Notes under the pieces: model-generated
The model's database searches: none
The model's input: the letters and a program-made list of their open reading frames with translations, nothing else
Told to the model about the DNA's origin: nothing
Part shown: positions 52,819 through 60,595 of the stretch, piece after piece
Numbering within the stretch: the stretch's first letter is position 1
Layout of the letters: every line of letters begins with the position of its first letter
Source: REEB76 sp963774895
Lineage (GTDB): Bacteria > Pseudomonadota > Gammaproteobacteria > Natronospirales > REEB76
NCBI GenBank assembly: GCA_963774895.1
Contig: CAVZGN010000001.1
Coordinates: 806,001-870,000, forward strand
Reading direction: 5' to 3'
DNA length: 64,000 nucleotides
Translations under genes and position numbers: made by a program

Positions 52819-53351
52819 TTGCGAGTAGATCCTGTGTATGACAAGTCAGAAACAAATGTCGTACGGGATCGGCAGATCGCATAAAAGCGCGTGGTTTTAG
52901 CAATCGATGGTGTACTCTTTCCGGAGTACACCATCGATATCGATTCTGTGCCGAGACGTCTTGCGCGTGATTTCGTCGCCTGCGCGGGCGCCTTACTGTG
53001 CGCTGATTTGGAATTCCTAAGGTATGTGTGACCGCGCATAGCGTGAATGCATGCGCACGCACCATCGTATGCGGATGACTTTGTCCTGAAATACAGGATC
53101 GGCCTTCAGTCGATGATGATATCCATTTAGCGATACCGCGAACCGGGCCTGTTGGGATTTACCCCATATAAGCTCCGGAAATATATGTTTTTTTTATATA
53201 TTTCACCTCAATAATCCTGTGCTGACATTTATGTTAAGTTATTGTCTGGTAAACAACCTTACCCGCTGCAAACAATGTCACCGGTGTAGCGTATCCCGAT
53301 GGTACGGATGCGGACAGACACGCAAGCATCCATTCAAGGCAGGTATCCCAG
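52819..53351. other. 533-base gap with a long perfect hairpin
   Basis: No supported gene. It contains a 15-bp perfect inverted repeat (52903-52917 and 52924-52938, separate entry) and an AT-only inverted repeat GAAATATAT/ATATATTTC (53178-53186 and 53196-53204) around a T8 run. The region 53205-53351 is likely to hold the promoter of the coiled-coil gene, but I see no clear -35/-10 pair. Confidence 0.5.
52903..52938. repeat. 15-bp perfect inverted repeat
   Basis: ATCGATGGTGTACTC (52903-52917), loop TTTCCG, GAGTACACCATCGAT (52924-52938). There is no T run after it, so it is not a standard terminator. It could be an mRNA-stabilising hairpin, a factor-dependent terminator or a protein-binding palindrome. 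Confidence 0.6.
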
Positions 53352-54473
53352 GTGTCAGCGATATACAAGAAACTCACCACCAGAAAGGATGACCTGCGGG
53401 ATGCGGCTGCGGTTGACTCGCCATCTGAGCAGAACTCCAAACTTGTCGAATTGTTTGAAAATCGCAATCAGATCAAACGCGAACTGGATTTGGTCATCGT
53501 CGAACGCGATCAACTTAAAGCAGATGCTGCAGAATTACGTGAGCGTAATGAAGAACTGCAGCGCCAGTTGACCAGTCTTGAGCAGATGCTGGCGGATGCC
53601 GAGCGCGGACAAAGCGCAATCATTTATTATCGCCTGCGAGCTGTTTGGAATACCTGTCGCCAGCAAATCCAGATCTTAGCAGGAGATCTCGCTGGTCGCT
53701 TTGAGAAAGCTGAGCGTGGCGGATTCGAAGAACAGACGGAAAAGGATCGGAGTCGCCGCCTTGATGAGTTGGCACAACAATTTGACACGTTGGAACGCGA
53801 ACGCCGTAATCTCCGTAACAGCTTGGGCGAATTACAAAAGAAATTGCCAAATCTTAAGAAATTGTGGCACAAGCACAAGCGTGCAGAAATTCAGTTTCAG
53901 ATTGACAAGCTAACCAAAGAATTCAAACCCATAGAAAGCCGTAAATTGGAACTGCTCGCGGCTATGGAATTGTTGCGACGCGAAAAACAGCAGGTTTGGC
54001 CAGGAATAAACATCGCATCCAAACGTACCGTTAATCTGTGGTTACTGGGGCTTGCGCAATATTTATACTTGCATTTCAGGGAATACAACGTCGCTGAGAT
54101 GGCCCGCAGTGCAGGCATCAAACCAGTTTCTGATGTCAATTTCGGGTTATTGAACGATTGCCTCACTATCGGTAACCACGTCTATGAAGTGGTAGTCAAA
54201 CTACGCGCTGACAAGATGCGGCCGGAGAAACTCCGTTTTCGGGTTGAACATTTGCGTCGCAATGCAACCTATGCAAGTGATTTGGATTCTGTTCCGGAAG
54301 AATCTTGTCTGGATTATATTTCGCTACCATCCCAGACAGCGCCAACCATCGATGCCGAATCCCAACCTCTGGGCGTCAATATCCTGCGACTGAATTATTG
54401 GGATATCCAAAGCATCCTGCTCATGCCCCCTAATCAGGAGGCAAAATCCAAACCGGCCGCTTTACCAGATTAA
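53352..54473 (+). CDS. hypothetical coiled-coil protein
   Basis: A 373-residue cytoplasmic protein with no signal or membrane segment. Residues about 25-85 and 125-210 are highly charged heptad-type helix (NRNQIKRELDLVIVERDQLKADAAEL, LDELAQQFDTLERERRNLRNSL, LNKLWHKHKRAEIQFQIDK-like). The C-terminal third (about 215-373; WLLGLAQYLYLHFREYNVAEMARSAGIKPVSDVNFGLLNDC) is a distinct globular domain that I do not recognise. Start GTG 53352. Convergent with prc, four bases apart. It could be a cell-shape or DNA-structural coiled coil, but nothing in the context decides. Confidence 0.7.
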   Translation: MSAIYKKLTTRKDDLRDAAAVDSPSEQNSKLVELFENRNQIKRELDLVIVERDQLKADAAELRERNEELQRQLTSLEQMLADAERGQSAIIYYRLRAVWNTCRQQIQILAGDLAGRFEKAERGGFEEQTEKDRSRRLDELAQQFDTLERERRNLRNSLGELQKKLPNLKKLWHKHKRAEIQFQIDKLTKEFKPIESRKLELLAAMELLRREKQQVWPGINIASKRTVNLWLLGLAQYLYLHFREYNVAEMARSAGIKPVSDVNFGLLNDCLTIGNHVYEVVVKLRADKMRPEKLRFRVEHLRRNATYASDLDSVPEESCLDYISLPSQTAPTIDAESQPLGVNILRLNYWDIQSILLMPPNQEAKSKPAALPD

Positions 54474-54477
54474 TGAT

Positions 54478-56655
54478 CTATTTATCTATGGTCGTCGCCG
54501 GCAAACTGGGAACACTACCTACATTCAAAATCGACAAGTCCGCAGTGATATGGGCGGTTTCCTGCAATAAAACATCGGGTACCAAGCCACCGATATCGAT
54601 ATCGGTGTTGTCCACGGAATTTTCGTCGTCTGTCGAGGCCTTACTGTTCCCTGTTTGTTTATAAGCCGCATCCAGACTTTTTGCTGGAGGCAGGCCTTTG
54701 AGCTTGCGCCAAGCATTTGCTAGCGCCAGTTTTTCATCGTCACGTGTGGTCTGCAGTTTTTCACGTTCGCTTAACAGCAGCGTCACCGATTTAGCGCTGC
54801 GCTCGGCTTCCAGCAGTTGTATGCTGTTGAGAAAAAGTGCCCAATCAGGATTATCCATGATGCGTTCATCATGGAGCTTGGTCAGCTCCGGCAGTGCTTT
54901 GTCAAGCCCTAGATGGAATGGGGTATAGTCGGCTGATGCGATCTGATCCCACGGCAGGGCATCATCCTCGGTTTCTTCGCCGAATTCCTTGGGATCAATC
55001 GGCGTAGGCAGATTGATTTCCGGTATCACACCCCTGCGCTGGGTGCTAGCGCCATTCACCCGATAGAACTTGTCGATTGTGAGCTTGAGCTGCCCGACAT
55101 CCTGGTTTCCGGGTACGAATCGATTCAGGTCGATAAGCTGTTGGACTGTGCCCTTACCATAAGTGGTGGAACCCACTATCAGGCCGCGATGGTAATCCTG
55201 TATCGCAGCAGCAAAAATTTCCGAAGCTGAAGCTGTGAAACGATTAACAAGCACCACCAGAGGGCCGGTGTAAACAAGGCTGCTGTCATCATCATCCTCG
55301 ACGTCTACGTTGCCGCTTGTATCCCGGATCTGCACCACCGGGCCGTGGGGTATGAATAGACCGGTGAGCTTGGTGGCTTCGTCCAGTGCACCACCACCGT
55401 TATTACGCAAATCGATCACCACGCCATCCACGTGCTCGGCCTCGAGTTCCTGAAGGAGCTTGCTTACATCCCGTGTCGTGCTGGTGTAGTTCTTTTCACC
55501 TTCCGAGCGTCCGGCAAAATCGCTATAGAAAGCCGGGATATTAACGATGCCGATTTTTAATCGGCGATCGCTGCTAGTTACATTGATAATGTTTTTATGC
55601 GCCGCCTGAGCCTCCAGCTTAACGGTGTCACGTACCAAGCGGAGTATTTTCTCTGGTGATCCTGGCGCAGCGCCGGCGGGCAGTATCTGAATTCTAACCA
55701 CCGAATCCTTGGGTCCACGGATTAACTGCACCACGTCATCCAGACGCCAGCCAACGACATCCACCACATCACCCTTATCTCCCTGGGCCACTCCGGTGAT
55801 GCGGTCATCCGGATGCAGTTCCTTGCTCCGGGCTGCAGGGCCGCCCGGTATCACCTGGACGACTTTGGTGTATTCGCCTTCAGAAATCAGGGATGCACCG
55901 ATGCCCTGAAACTTCAAACTCATCTGGATCTGGAATTGTTGTGACTCACTAGGTGAAAAATAGTTGCTATGCGGATCCAGGGTAAGAGTGTAGGAATTCA
56001 TGAATACGTCGAATACATCTTGCGATTCTATCTGCCGGGCGCGGAAATCAAAATTTTGATAACGTTTGCGCAGGATGTCAGCGGTTTGCTTCCAGGTTTT
56101 ACCAGCTAACAACAAACCAATCATGTCGTTCTTGACACGCTTGCGCCAGATATCATTTAACTCCGAAGTGCTGACCGCCCATGGTGCCTTTTCACGATCA
56201 TAGACATAGTCTTCCTTGATCTTGAAATCGGGTTCATGATCCAACAGACCTAGCGCATACTGGATACGCTGCTGGACGCGTTGCTGGTAGACGTTGTAGA
56301 TCGCGTATGCGGGTTTTAGATTGCCATTTCGAATGGCATCATCAAGATCATGCTGGTAGGGTGCGAAATCATCGATATCTGATTGTAGAAAATAGCTGCG
56401 ATTCGGATCAAGGTTTGCCAGATAGTGCTTAAATATCTGCTGCGATAGGGTGTCAGTTAGTGGTTGATTGCCATAATGATAGCGAGCAAGGATTCCGGAA
56501 ATGGCCTGTTCAACAAGCGCTTCACGCGGTTGTGGATTCAATATCGGCAGTTGCGCAACGTTACTGCTGGCAGCAGGCGCGATGCTGACAGAATAGGCTG
56601 CCGGAGATGACAAGCTCCCGACAATCACCAGTAAAAAAGCAAGCTTGTGTCGCAT
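54478..56655 (-). CDS. prc: C-terminal processing protease Prc (Tsp)
   Basis: Periplasmic S41 serine protease, 725 residues, that trims or degrades proteins including tmRNA-tagged and cell-wall enzymes. It has a signal peptide (MRHKLAFLLVIVGSLSSPAAYS), an N-terminal helical domain, a PDZ domain (IGASLISEGEYTKVVQVIPGGPAARS), and a catalytic region with VVIDLRNNGGGALDEA, the nucleophile in RFTASASEIFAAAIQDY and the lysine in TYGKGTVQQ. The C-terminal helical domain is DUF3340-like. The last about 60 residues (NTDIDIGGLVPDVLLQETAHI) extend beyond the E. coli protein. Confidence 0.95.
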   Translation of the reverse strand: MRHKLAFLLVIVGSLSSPAAYSVSIAPAASSNVAQLPILNPQPREALVEQAISGILARYHYGNQPLTDTLSQQIFKHYLANLDPNRSYFLQSDIDDFAPYQHDLDDAIRNGNLKPAYAIYNVYQQRVQQRIQYALGLLDHEPDFKIKEDYVYDREKAPWAVSTSELNDIWRKRVKNDMIGLLLAGKTWKQTADILRKRYQNFDFRARQIESQDVFDVFMNSYTLTLDPHSNYFSPSESQQFQIQMSLKFQGIGASLISEGEYTKVVQVIPGGPAARSKELHPDDRITGVAQGDKGDVVDVVGWRLDDVVQLIRGPKDSVVRIQILPAGAAPGSPEKILRLVRDTVKLEAQAAHKNIINVTSSDRRLKIGIVNIPAFYSDFAGRSEGEKNYTSTTRDVSKLLQELEAEHVDGVVIDLRNNGGGALDEATKLTGLFIPHGPVVQIRDTSGNVDVEDDDDSSLVYTGPLVVLVNRFTASASEIFAAAIQDYHRGLIVGSTTYGKGTVQQLIDLNRFVPGNQDVGQLKLTIDKFYRVNGASTQRRGVIPEINLPTPIDPKEFGEETEDDALPWDQIASADYTPFHLGLDKALPELTKLHDERIMDNPDWALFLNSIQLLEAERSAKSVTLLLSEREKLQTTRDDEKLALANAWRKLKGLPPAKSLDAAYKQTGNSKASTDDENSVDNTDIDIGGLVPDVLLQETAHITADLSILNVGSVPSLPATTIDK

Positions 56656-57560
56656 TCTGCGAAATTACCTGTTGATGGACGTCGTATCCAGTGGGCTAGA
56701 GACGTTAGGCATATTCGGAATGAATATAATATTGGAAGTTAAGCCCAAGTGCGACTTTACGGATGATTTAATTGTAAATTTTATCGAGGGTTTGCCGCAT
56801 TTTGCGATTCAATACCTGTCAATCAGGTATGCAGCCTATAACTCTGTTTCTGTTGTGTTTCATTGTGTGTCAATTTATAGCGTCATCCTAGCAGAACAAC
56901 GGGTATTGGCTGTGATCGGGCATGACTACAGCATTGATAATCACTACTTTGCGAAGCTGAATTCCGTGGCGCGTACTGGCGACTCAGGATTGACATTGAC
57001 TGTATGGGACGCTGGGCGCCGGCTGGCACAGGTGCAATGCTAAGCACAAGCAGTCAACCTAAGCTGTGTGTTGTTAAACCCGTGTTTCTCCTGTTCTTAG
57101 GTGGTAACTGGTCTGTATCGAGCAGTCAGGAGGGGCGAACCACAGCTTGCGACAACGATCCTGTGGAATGGCTTGAAAGCGGGCTGAATCAGGGTATTGT
57201 GTGCATAAGACATCAGGTGGATAGCCAAAAATCTGAAATTATCCCAATTTATTTATGGCCATTTTTTGAATGCGTTGACGGTTAGTGAGCTGTTATCCAC
57301 CCGTTTCTAGGCGTGTGCTAAAATCAACAAGCTTGGATTAGGGGATGAAAGATTGTGCTGGTTGATGAGTGGGGATAAAATTTAACCCCAAAATCCAGTA
57401 TCTTATTGACTTGACGCGGTATATTCGAGTAAAAAGCGAGTCCCGCAAAACGAACTGAATGGTGCGAAGGGTGCTGCTGCGTGGTCCAGGCTGTCACGGG
57501 GCGCTCATGCGCGTTTGTAAACACCGAATACCTAAATCCGGTATTGCAGGAGATGCATAA
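56656..57560. other. 905-base gap between prc and exbB, no confident gene
   Basis: Two open frames on the plus strand (56678-57043, 121 codons; 57004-57285, 93 codons) have no ribosome-binding site, no recognisable motif and an amino-acid composition (many Cys, Val, Ser) that does not look like a normal protein here. It must hold the promoters of prc and of the exbB operon. No hairpins or repeats stood out. The base composition is lower in GC than the flanks. Confidence 0.5.
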
Positions 57561-58172
57561 GTGAATATTCAAGAGCTTCTTCATATCGCTAATGTTTCAG
57601 GTGGCGTCATCTGGGTCATTGTCCTGACCTTGCTGGTTGCGCTCATGATCATCATTGACCGGACTTGGTATCTCGCCAAGGTCACAAGGCAAGGCGAACT
57701 CATCGCGCGCAATATTCTGCAATCCGAAGACATAGACCGTGATGCACTCATGGATCTGGCGGTACGCACCGCCAAATATCCGCAAGGCGCCGTGCTGGAA
57801 GTGGCCCTCAAATACCCGAACGTCAAAGACCCGGTACGTCTTTCGGAGCTGATCGAGGAAACCATCCTGTTGCAAGCCCCACGAATCGATCGGGGGATGT
57901 GGATGCTTGATACCGTGATCACGCTCGACCCATTGTTGGGCTTGCTGGGCACCATCGTAGGTATCTTCGAGGCATTCCAGGTGTTGGGCGCGGCTGATAC
58001 TGCACCGACCAAGGTAACGGGTGGCGTGGCCGTGGCGCTCATCGCGACCGCCGCAGGTCTGGCCGTCGCCATCATTGGCCTGGTATTTTTCAACGGCCTA
58101 AACAACCGCGTACGTCTGGTCATGCATCAGATGGAAGCCATCAAGGTGATGTTGGTGAATCGCCTTACCTGA
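57561..58172 (+). CDS. exbB: ExbB/TolQ-family proton channel protein
   Basis: A 203-residue MotA/TolQ/ExbB family protein with three membrane segments (about 13-33, 113-135, 150-175). The conserved channel region reads LDTVITLDPLLGLLGTIVGIFEAFQ and VTGGVAVALIATAAGLAVAIIGLVFFN. With ExbD it feeds proton-motive force to TonB. Start GTG 57561 follows AGGAG by eight bases. It is the first gene of an exbB-exbD-tonB unit and is a separate copy from tolQ at 11.2 kb. Confidence 0.95.
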   Translation: MNIQELLHIANVSGGVIWVIVLTLLVALMIIIDRTWYLAKVTRQGELIARNILQSEDIDRDALMDLAVRTAKYPQGAVLEVALKYPNVKDPVRLSELIEETILLQAPRIDRGMWMLDTVITLDPLLGLLGTIVGIFEAFQVLGAADTAPTKVTGGVAVALIATAAGLAVAIIGLVFFNGLNNRVRLVMHQMEAIKVMLVNRLT

Positions 58173-58248
58173 AGCACATCTGGGCCTATCCGGTAACATG
58201 GCTCATACTCAACTGGCCGCAGTGAATGGCCAAGACAGGTAGTTGAAA

Positions 58249-58647
58249 ATGAATGCTTATATCGAAAAGAAGAAGGGCAGGATCGAGATCATCAACATGA
58301 TCGACATCATGCTCTTCCTGCTGGTGTTCTTCATCATGATTACGCTGCGTATGATTCCCGCCACCGGGATAGCGTCTCACCTACCACAAAGCAGCACGGC
58401 GGTAACGATTGAACGGCCCAAGATCATCATCAGTCTTCCCGCACATGGCCAGATCGTGGTCGAGGGCCAGTTGATGACGCCTGATCAGCTTACTTCCTAC
58501 CTGCTGGGGCAGGATCCGGCGCATGCGAACGTCACGATAGCGGGTGCCAAGGATGTATCGCTACAGGACCTCGTAATCGCTATGGATGCATGCCGGGAAG
58601 CGGGGGTGACCCAAATCGGTATCGCCGCCAAAAATACCAACGATTAA
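58249..58647 (+). CDS. exbD: ExbD/TolR-family protein
   Basis: A 132-residue single-span protein. IEIINMIDIMLFLLVFFIMITLRMIP contains the conserved Asp in the transmembrane helix, and the periplasmic domain has the IAGAKDVSLQDLVIAMDACREAGVTQIGIAAK pattern. ATG 58249 is two codons after a TTG that extends the frame. It sits 76 bases after exbB and 16 before tonB. Confidence 0.94.
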   Translation: MNAYIEKKKGRIEIINMIDIMLFLLVFFIMITLRMIPATGIASHLPQSSTAVTIERPKIIISLPAHGQIVVEGQLMTPDQLTSYLLGQDPAHANVTIAGAKDVSLQDLVIAMDACREAGVTQIGIAAKNTND

Positions 58648-58663
58648 TCCATAGGACCCGACT

Positions 58664-59311
58664 GTGGACAATAAACATGTATTTAGCGAGGGCCTGTTCA
58701 CGGCCCGATCTGGCGCCTCTTTCATTTTGGCGTTGGTCGCTGAGGGGCTTATAGGTCTAATACTCGCGGGCATCATCATCTGGCACGTGACGCATCCGGA
58801 ACCACCACCTCCAGTTCAGAAAGTGGCGGTGGTAACCATTCCGCCAAATCCGCCGCCGCCGCCACCACCACCGCCGAAGACGCCGATCCCGAAAATGCCG
58901 ACGCCGCAACCACTTTCCGAAGTGCCGGCTATCCCGTCGCCGATTCCGATTCCGAATGCGGTACCGCCGCAACCGCCGCAACCGCCACCGATACCGACGC
59001 CACAGCCGAAAGTGGACATCAATGCCATCCAGGCTGAATTTTACGCGCAGCTAAAGGCAGCCATCGATGCGGCCAAAGTCTACCCACGGCAAGCGATCCT
59101 GGCTGGGGCTACCGGTACAGCGACAGTGAGCTTTGATTACCATGATGGCAAGGTCAGCAATATACGGATTGACCGTTCCAGCGGCGACCGTTCCCTGGAT
59201 CGTGCCGCCATGGATGCGGTGAATAATGCTCACTATCCACCGCCACCGTCCCAGTTCGTTGGCCAAACGATTCACCCAGTTATTACTGTCGTTTTCACAC
59301 TAGGTGGGTGA
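58664..59311 (+). CDS. tonB: TonB-family energy transducer
   Basis: A 215-residue protein with a transmembrane helix (about 22-44), a long proline-rich spacer (about 48-115, including runs of nine prolines and PTPQPL/PIPIP repeats) and a C-terminal TonB domain (YPRQAILAGATGTATVSFDYHDGKVSNIRIDRSSGDRSLDRAAMDAVNNAHYPPPP). It powers TonB-dependent outer-membrane receptors, none of which is in the window. GTG 58664 is preceded by AGGA at eight bases. A strong terminator follows. Confidence 0.94.
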   Translation: MDNKHVFSEGLFTARSGASFILALVAEGLIGLILAGIIIWHVTHPEPPPPVQKVAVVTIPPNPPPPPPPPPKTPIPKMPTPQPLSEVPAIPSPIPIPNAVPPQPPQPPPIPTPQPKVDINAIQAEFYAQLKAAIDAAKVYPRQAILAGATGTATVSFDYHDGKVSNIRIDRSSGDRSLDRAAMDAVNNAHYPPPPSQFVGQTIHPVITVVFTLGG

Positions 59312-59322
59312 TCATCGAACAC

Positions 59323-59357
59323 AAAGCCGCCCGTACTGAAATACGGGCGGCTTTTTT
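59323..59357 (+). terminator. rho-independent terminator after tonB
   Basis: A 13-bp stem, AAAGCCGCCCGTA (59323-59335) with TACGGGCGGCTTT (59342-59354), a CTGAAA loop and a T run. It ends the exbB-exbD-tonB operon. Confidence 0.92.
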
Positions 59358-59534
59358 GCCTCTCAGATATAATTAAATTATAAAGCTTGCTGTGTACCAC
59401 CGGTCTTTTACCGGATGCGTATAGCTAGCATGTTTAGTTAGAATCCGCCCTTAAGTATGATCCATCACATGTACAACGTACTGTATGTATCGATTGACAT
59501 TCACATGCGCGATATGTTCTGCTAGTAATGCAAC

Positions 59535-59586
59535 TGGGGCGATGGAGTTCGCCCTAAACCGCCCGCAATGGGCTAATGACTCCTGC
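59535..59586 (+). promoter_or_regulatory. fluoride riboswitch (crcB motif)
   Basis: The sequence matches the crcB consensus in order: GGGGCGATGGAGTT with CGCCC (P1 stem), TAAACCG, a second stem GCCC-GCAAT-GGGC, then TAATGACTCCTGC. The pseudoknot pairs GGAGT (59544-59548) with ACTCC (59579-59583). It precedes a leader ORF and crcB, the fluoride channel gene, which agrees with its known regulon. The 3' strand CTCCTG (59580-59585) can alternatively pair with CAGGAG (59604-59609), which contains the next Shine-Dalgarno. Fluoride binding would thus free translation, as in known translational fluoride switches. Confidence 0.93.
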
Positions 59587-59609
59587 TGAACCTAACTGGT
59601 CAACAGGAG
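59580..59609 (+). promoter_or_regulatory. Shine-Dalgarno-sequestering hairpin of the fluoride riboswitch
   Basis: CTCCTG (59580-59585) and CAGGAG (59604-59609) pair, continued inward by TGAACC/GGTCA. The hairpin hides AGGAG, seven bases ahead of ATG 59617. CTCC is also the pseudoknot strand, so the two foldings exclude each other. This is the likely expression platform. Confidence 0.75.
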
Positions 59610-59616
59610 CTATTCC

Positions 59617-59847
59617 ATGAGCATCCCGCTGTATTTCAGTGACCGCGAAAGCGGTACATTTGCGCGTTCGTATATTTCTAAATATCGCACCATTACGAAG
59701 CGGATACATCGTGAATGCAGCCGTGAATATTGTCATGCGCCTGCAGCTAAGATGTATCGATGTTTTTACCGCAATGGTAGTTATCAATTGGCATTTATCT
59801 GTTCATCCCAGACAAATAAGGAAACCATTCCATGTGGACTTATCTAA
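59617..59847 (+). CDS. 76-codon leader ORF downstream of the fluoride riboswitch
   Basis: It starts at ATG 59617 behind AGGAG at seven bases, the very site controlled by the riboswitch hairpin, and runs to TAA 59847, overlapping the crcB start by 16 bases. The predicted protein (MSIPLYFSDRESGTFARSYISK...) is basic, has four cysteines in CSREYCH and RCF/FICSS settings, and resembles nothing I know. It may act as a leader peptide coupling crcB translation to the switch, or be a real small protein. CrcB also has its own weak AAGGA. Codon-level conservation is unknown. Confidence 0.4.
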   Translation: MSIPLYFSDRESGTFARSYISKYRTITKRIHRECSREYCHAPAAKMYRCFYRNGSYQLAFICSSQTNKETIPCGLI

Positions 59848-60206
59848 GTGTAGCCATCGGCGGGGCTTTTGGTTGTTGCGCGCGCCTTGGTATAACACAG
59901 CTGGTTGCCATTAGTTACCACCGCAGTTTTCCGCTCGCGACTTTCATAATCAATATATTGGGTTGTTTTTTTATGGGTTTCCTGTTCTTCGAGACCCTGG
60001 AACGGTTGTCAATTAATCCTGTATTCCGGACCGCCATCCTCACAGGCGGCCTAGGCGGATTTACTACATTCTCGACCTTCTCAATGGAAACCTTACTGTT
60101 GGCCGAAGACGGTGAATATGTTAAGGCAGGCTTGTATATACTGCTCTCGGTCGCGATGGGCTTGCTAGCCGCATTCTGTGGCGCGTATCTTGCGCGCAAC
60201 CTGTGA
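59832..60206 (+). CDS. crcB: fluoride channel Fluc (CrcB)
   Basis: Dimeric fluoride-exporting channel of 124 residues with four hydrophobic helices (about 1-20, 33-55, 65-88, 99-122). Family marks are GGAFGCCARLGI, FPLATFIINILGCFFMGFLF (Asn of the pore) and FRTAILTGGLGGFTTFSTFSMETLLL (the Phe box). It protects the cell from fluoride. ATG 59832 follows AAGGA at about 10 bases and sits within the leader ORF's end. Expression should follow the fluoride riboswitch upstream. Confidence 0.96.
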   Translation: MWTYLSVAIGGAFGCCARLGITQLVAISYHRSFPLATFIINILGCFFMGFLFFETLERLSINPVFRTAILTGGLGGFTTFSTFSMETLLLAEDGEYVKAGLYILLSVAMGLLAAFCGAYLARNL

Positions 60207-60219
60207 TGGGAGAACTGGT

Positions 60220-60546
60220 ATGCAGAAAGCCATGCTGATGGTGAGGATTTACCTGAGCGAAGCGGATCAAGGCAGAAAGAAAAATCTGCTAGCCGAAATC
60301 ATGAGTATTCTGCACGACCGGCATAAAGTACATGGTGTCACTGTGTTTCGCGGGATAGCCGGTTTTGGCCGCAAAGGCGAAGTACATTCCGCGGATTTGC
60401 TCAGATTAAATGTGCATTTACCACTAGTAGTTGAATTCTTCGACGAACCGGCGATTGTAGAAGCCGCGCTTGCGACTTTGGATGATCTTGTTCCACCTGG
60501 CCATGTAGTGTCATGGCCGGTGCAGTGCCACACCAGCGGTAGATGA
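60220..60546 (+). CDS. DUF190-family protein
   Basis: A 108-residue cytoplasmic protein of the DUF190 family: MVRIYLSEADQGRKKNLLAEIMSILHDRHKVHGVTVFRGIAGFGRKGEVHSADLLRLNVHLPLVVEFFD, with a PII-like ferredoxin fold as in the family. GGGAG lies about seven bases before ATG 60220. DUF190 genes are repeatedly next to crcB in bacteria, so a role with fluoride or in sensing a ligand is likely, but not shown. It follows crcB by 13 bases. Confidence 0.9.
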   Translation: MQKAMLMVRIYLSEADQGRKKNLLAEIMSILHDRHKVHGVTVFRGIAGFGRKGEVHSADLLRLNVHLPLVVEFFDEPAIVEAALATLDDLVPPGHVVSWPVQCHTSGR

Positions 60547-60595
60547 CCGGCTTGCTTAAAAATCTATAAAGATTTACGTGAGATGCCAAAGCTGA

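Noticed and set aside
56645..57043. 132-codon frame after prc as a gene
   Set aside because: It starts inside the prc start codon region, lacks a ribosome-binding site and shows no family features.
59486..59510. TTGACA followed by TATGTT as the crcB promoter
   Set aside because: The spacing is only 13 bases and the alternatives give poor -10 boxes; a promoter must be near but I cannot place it.
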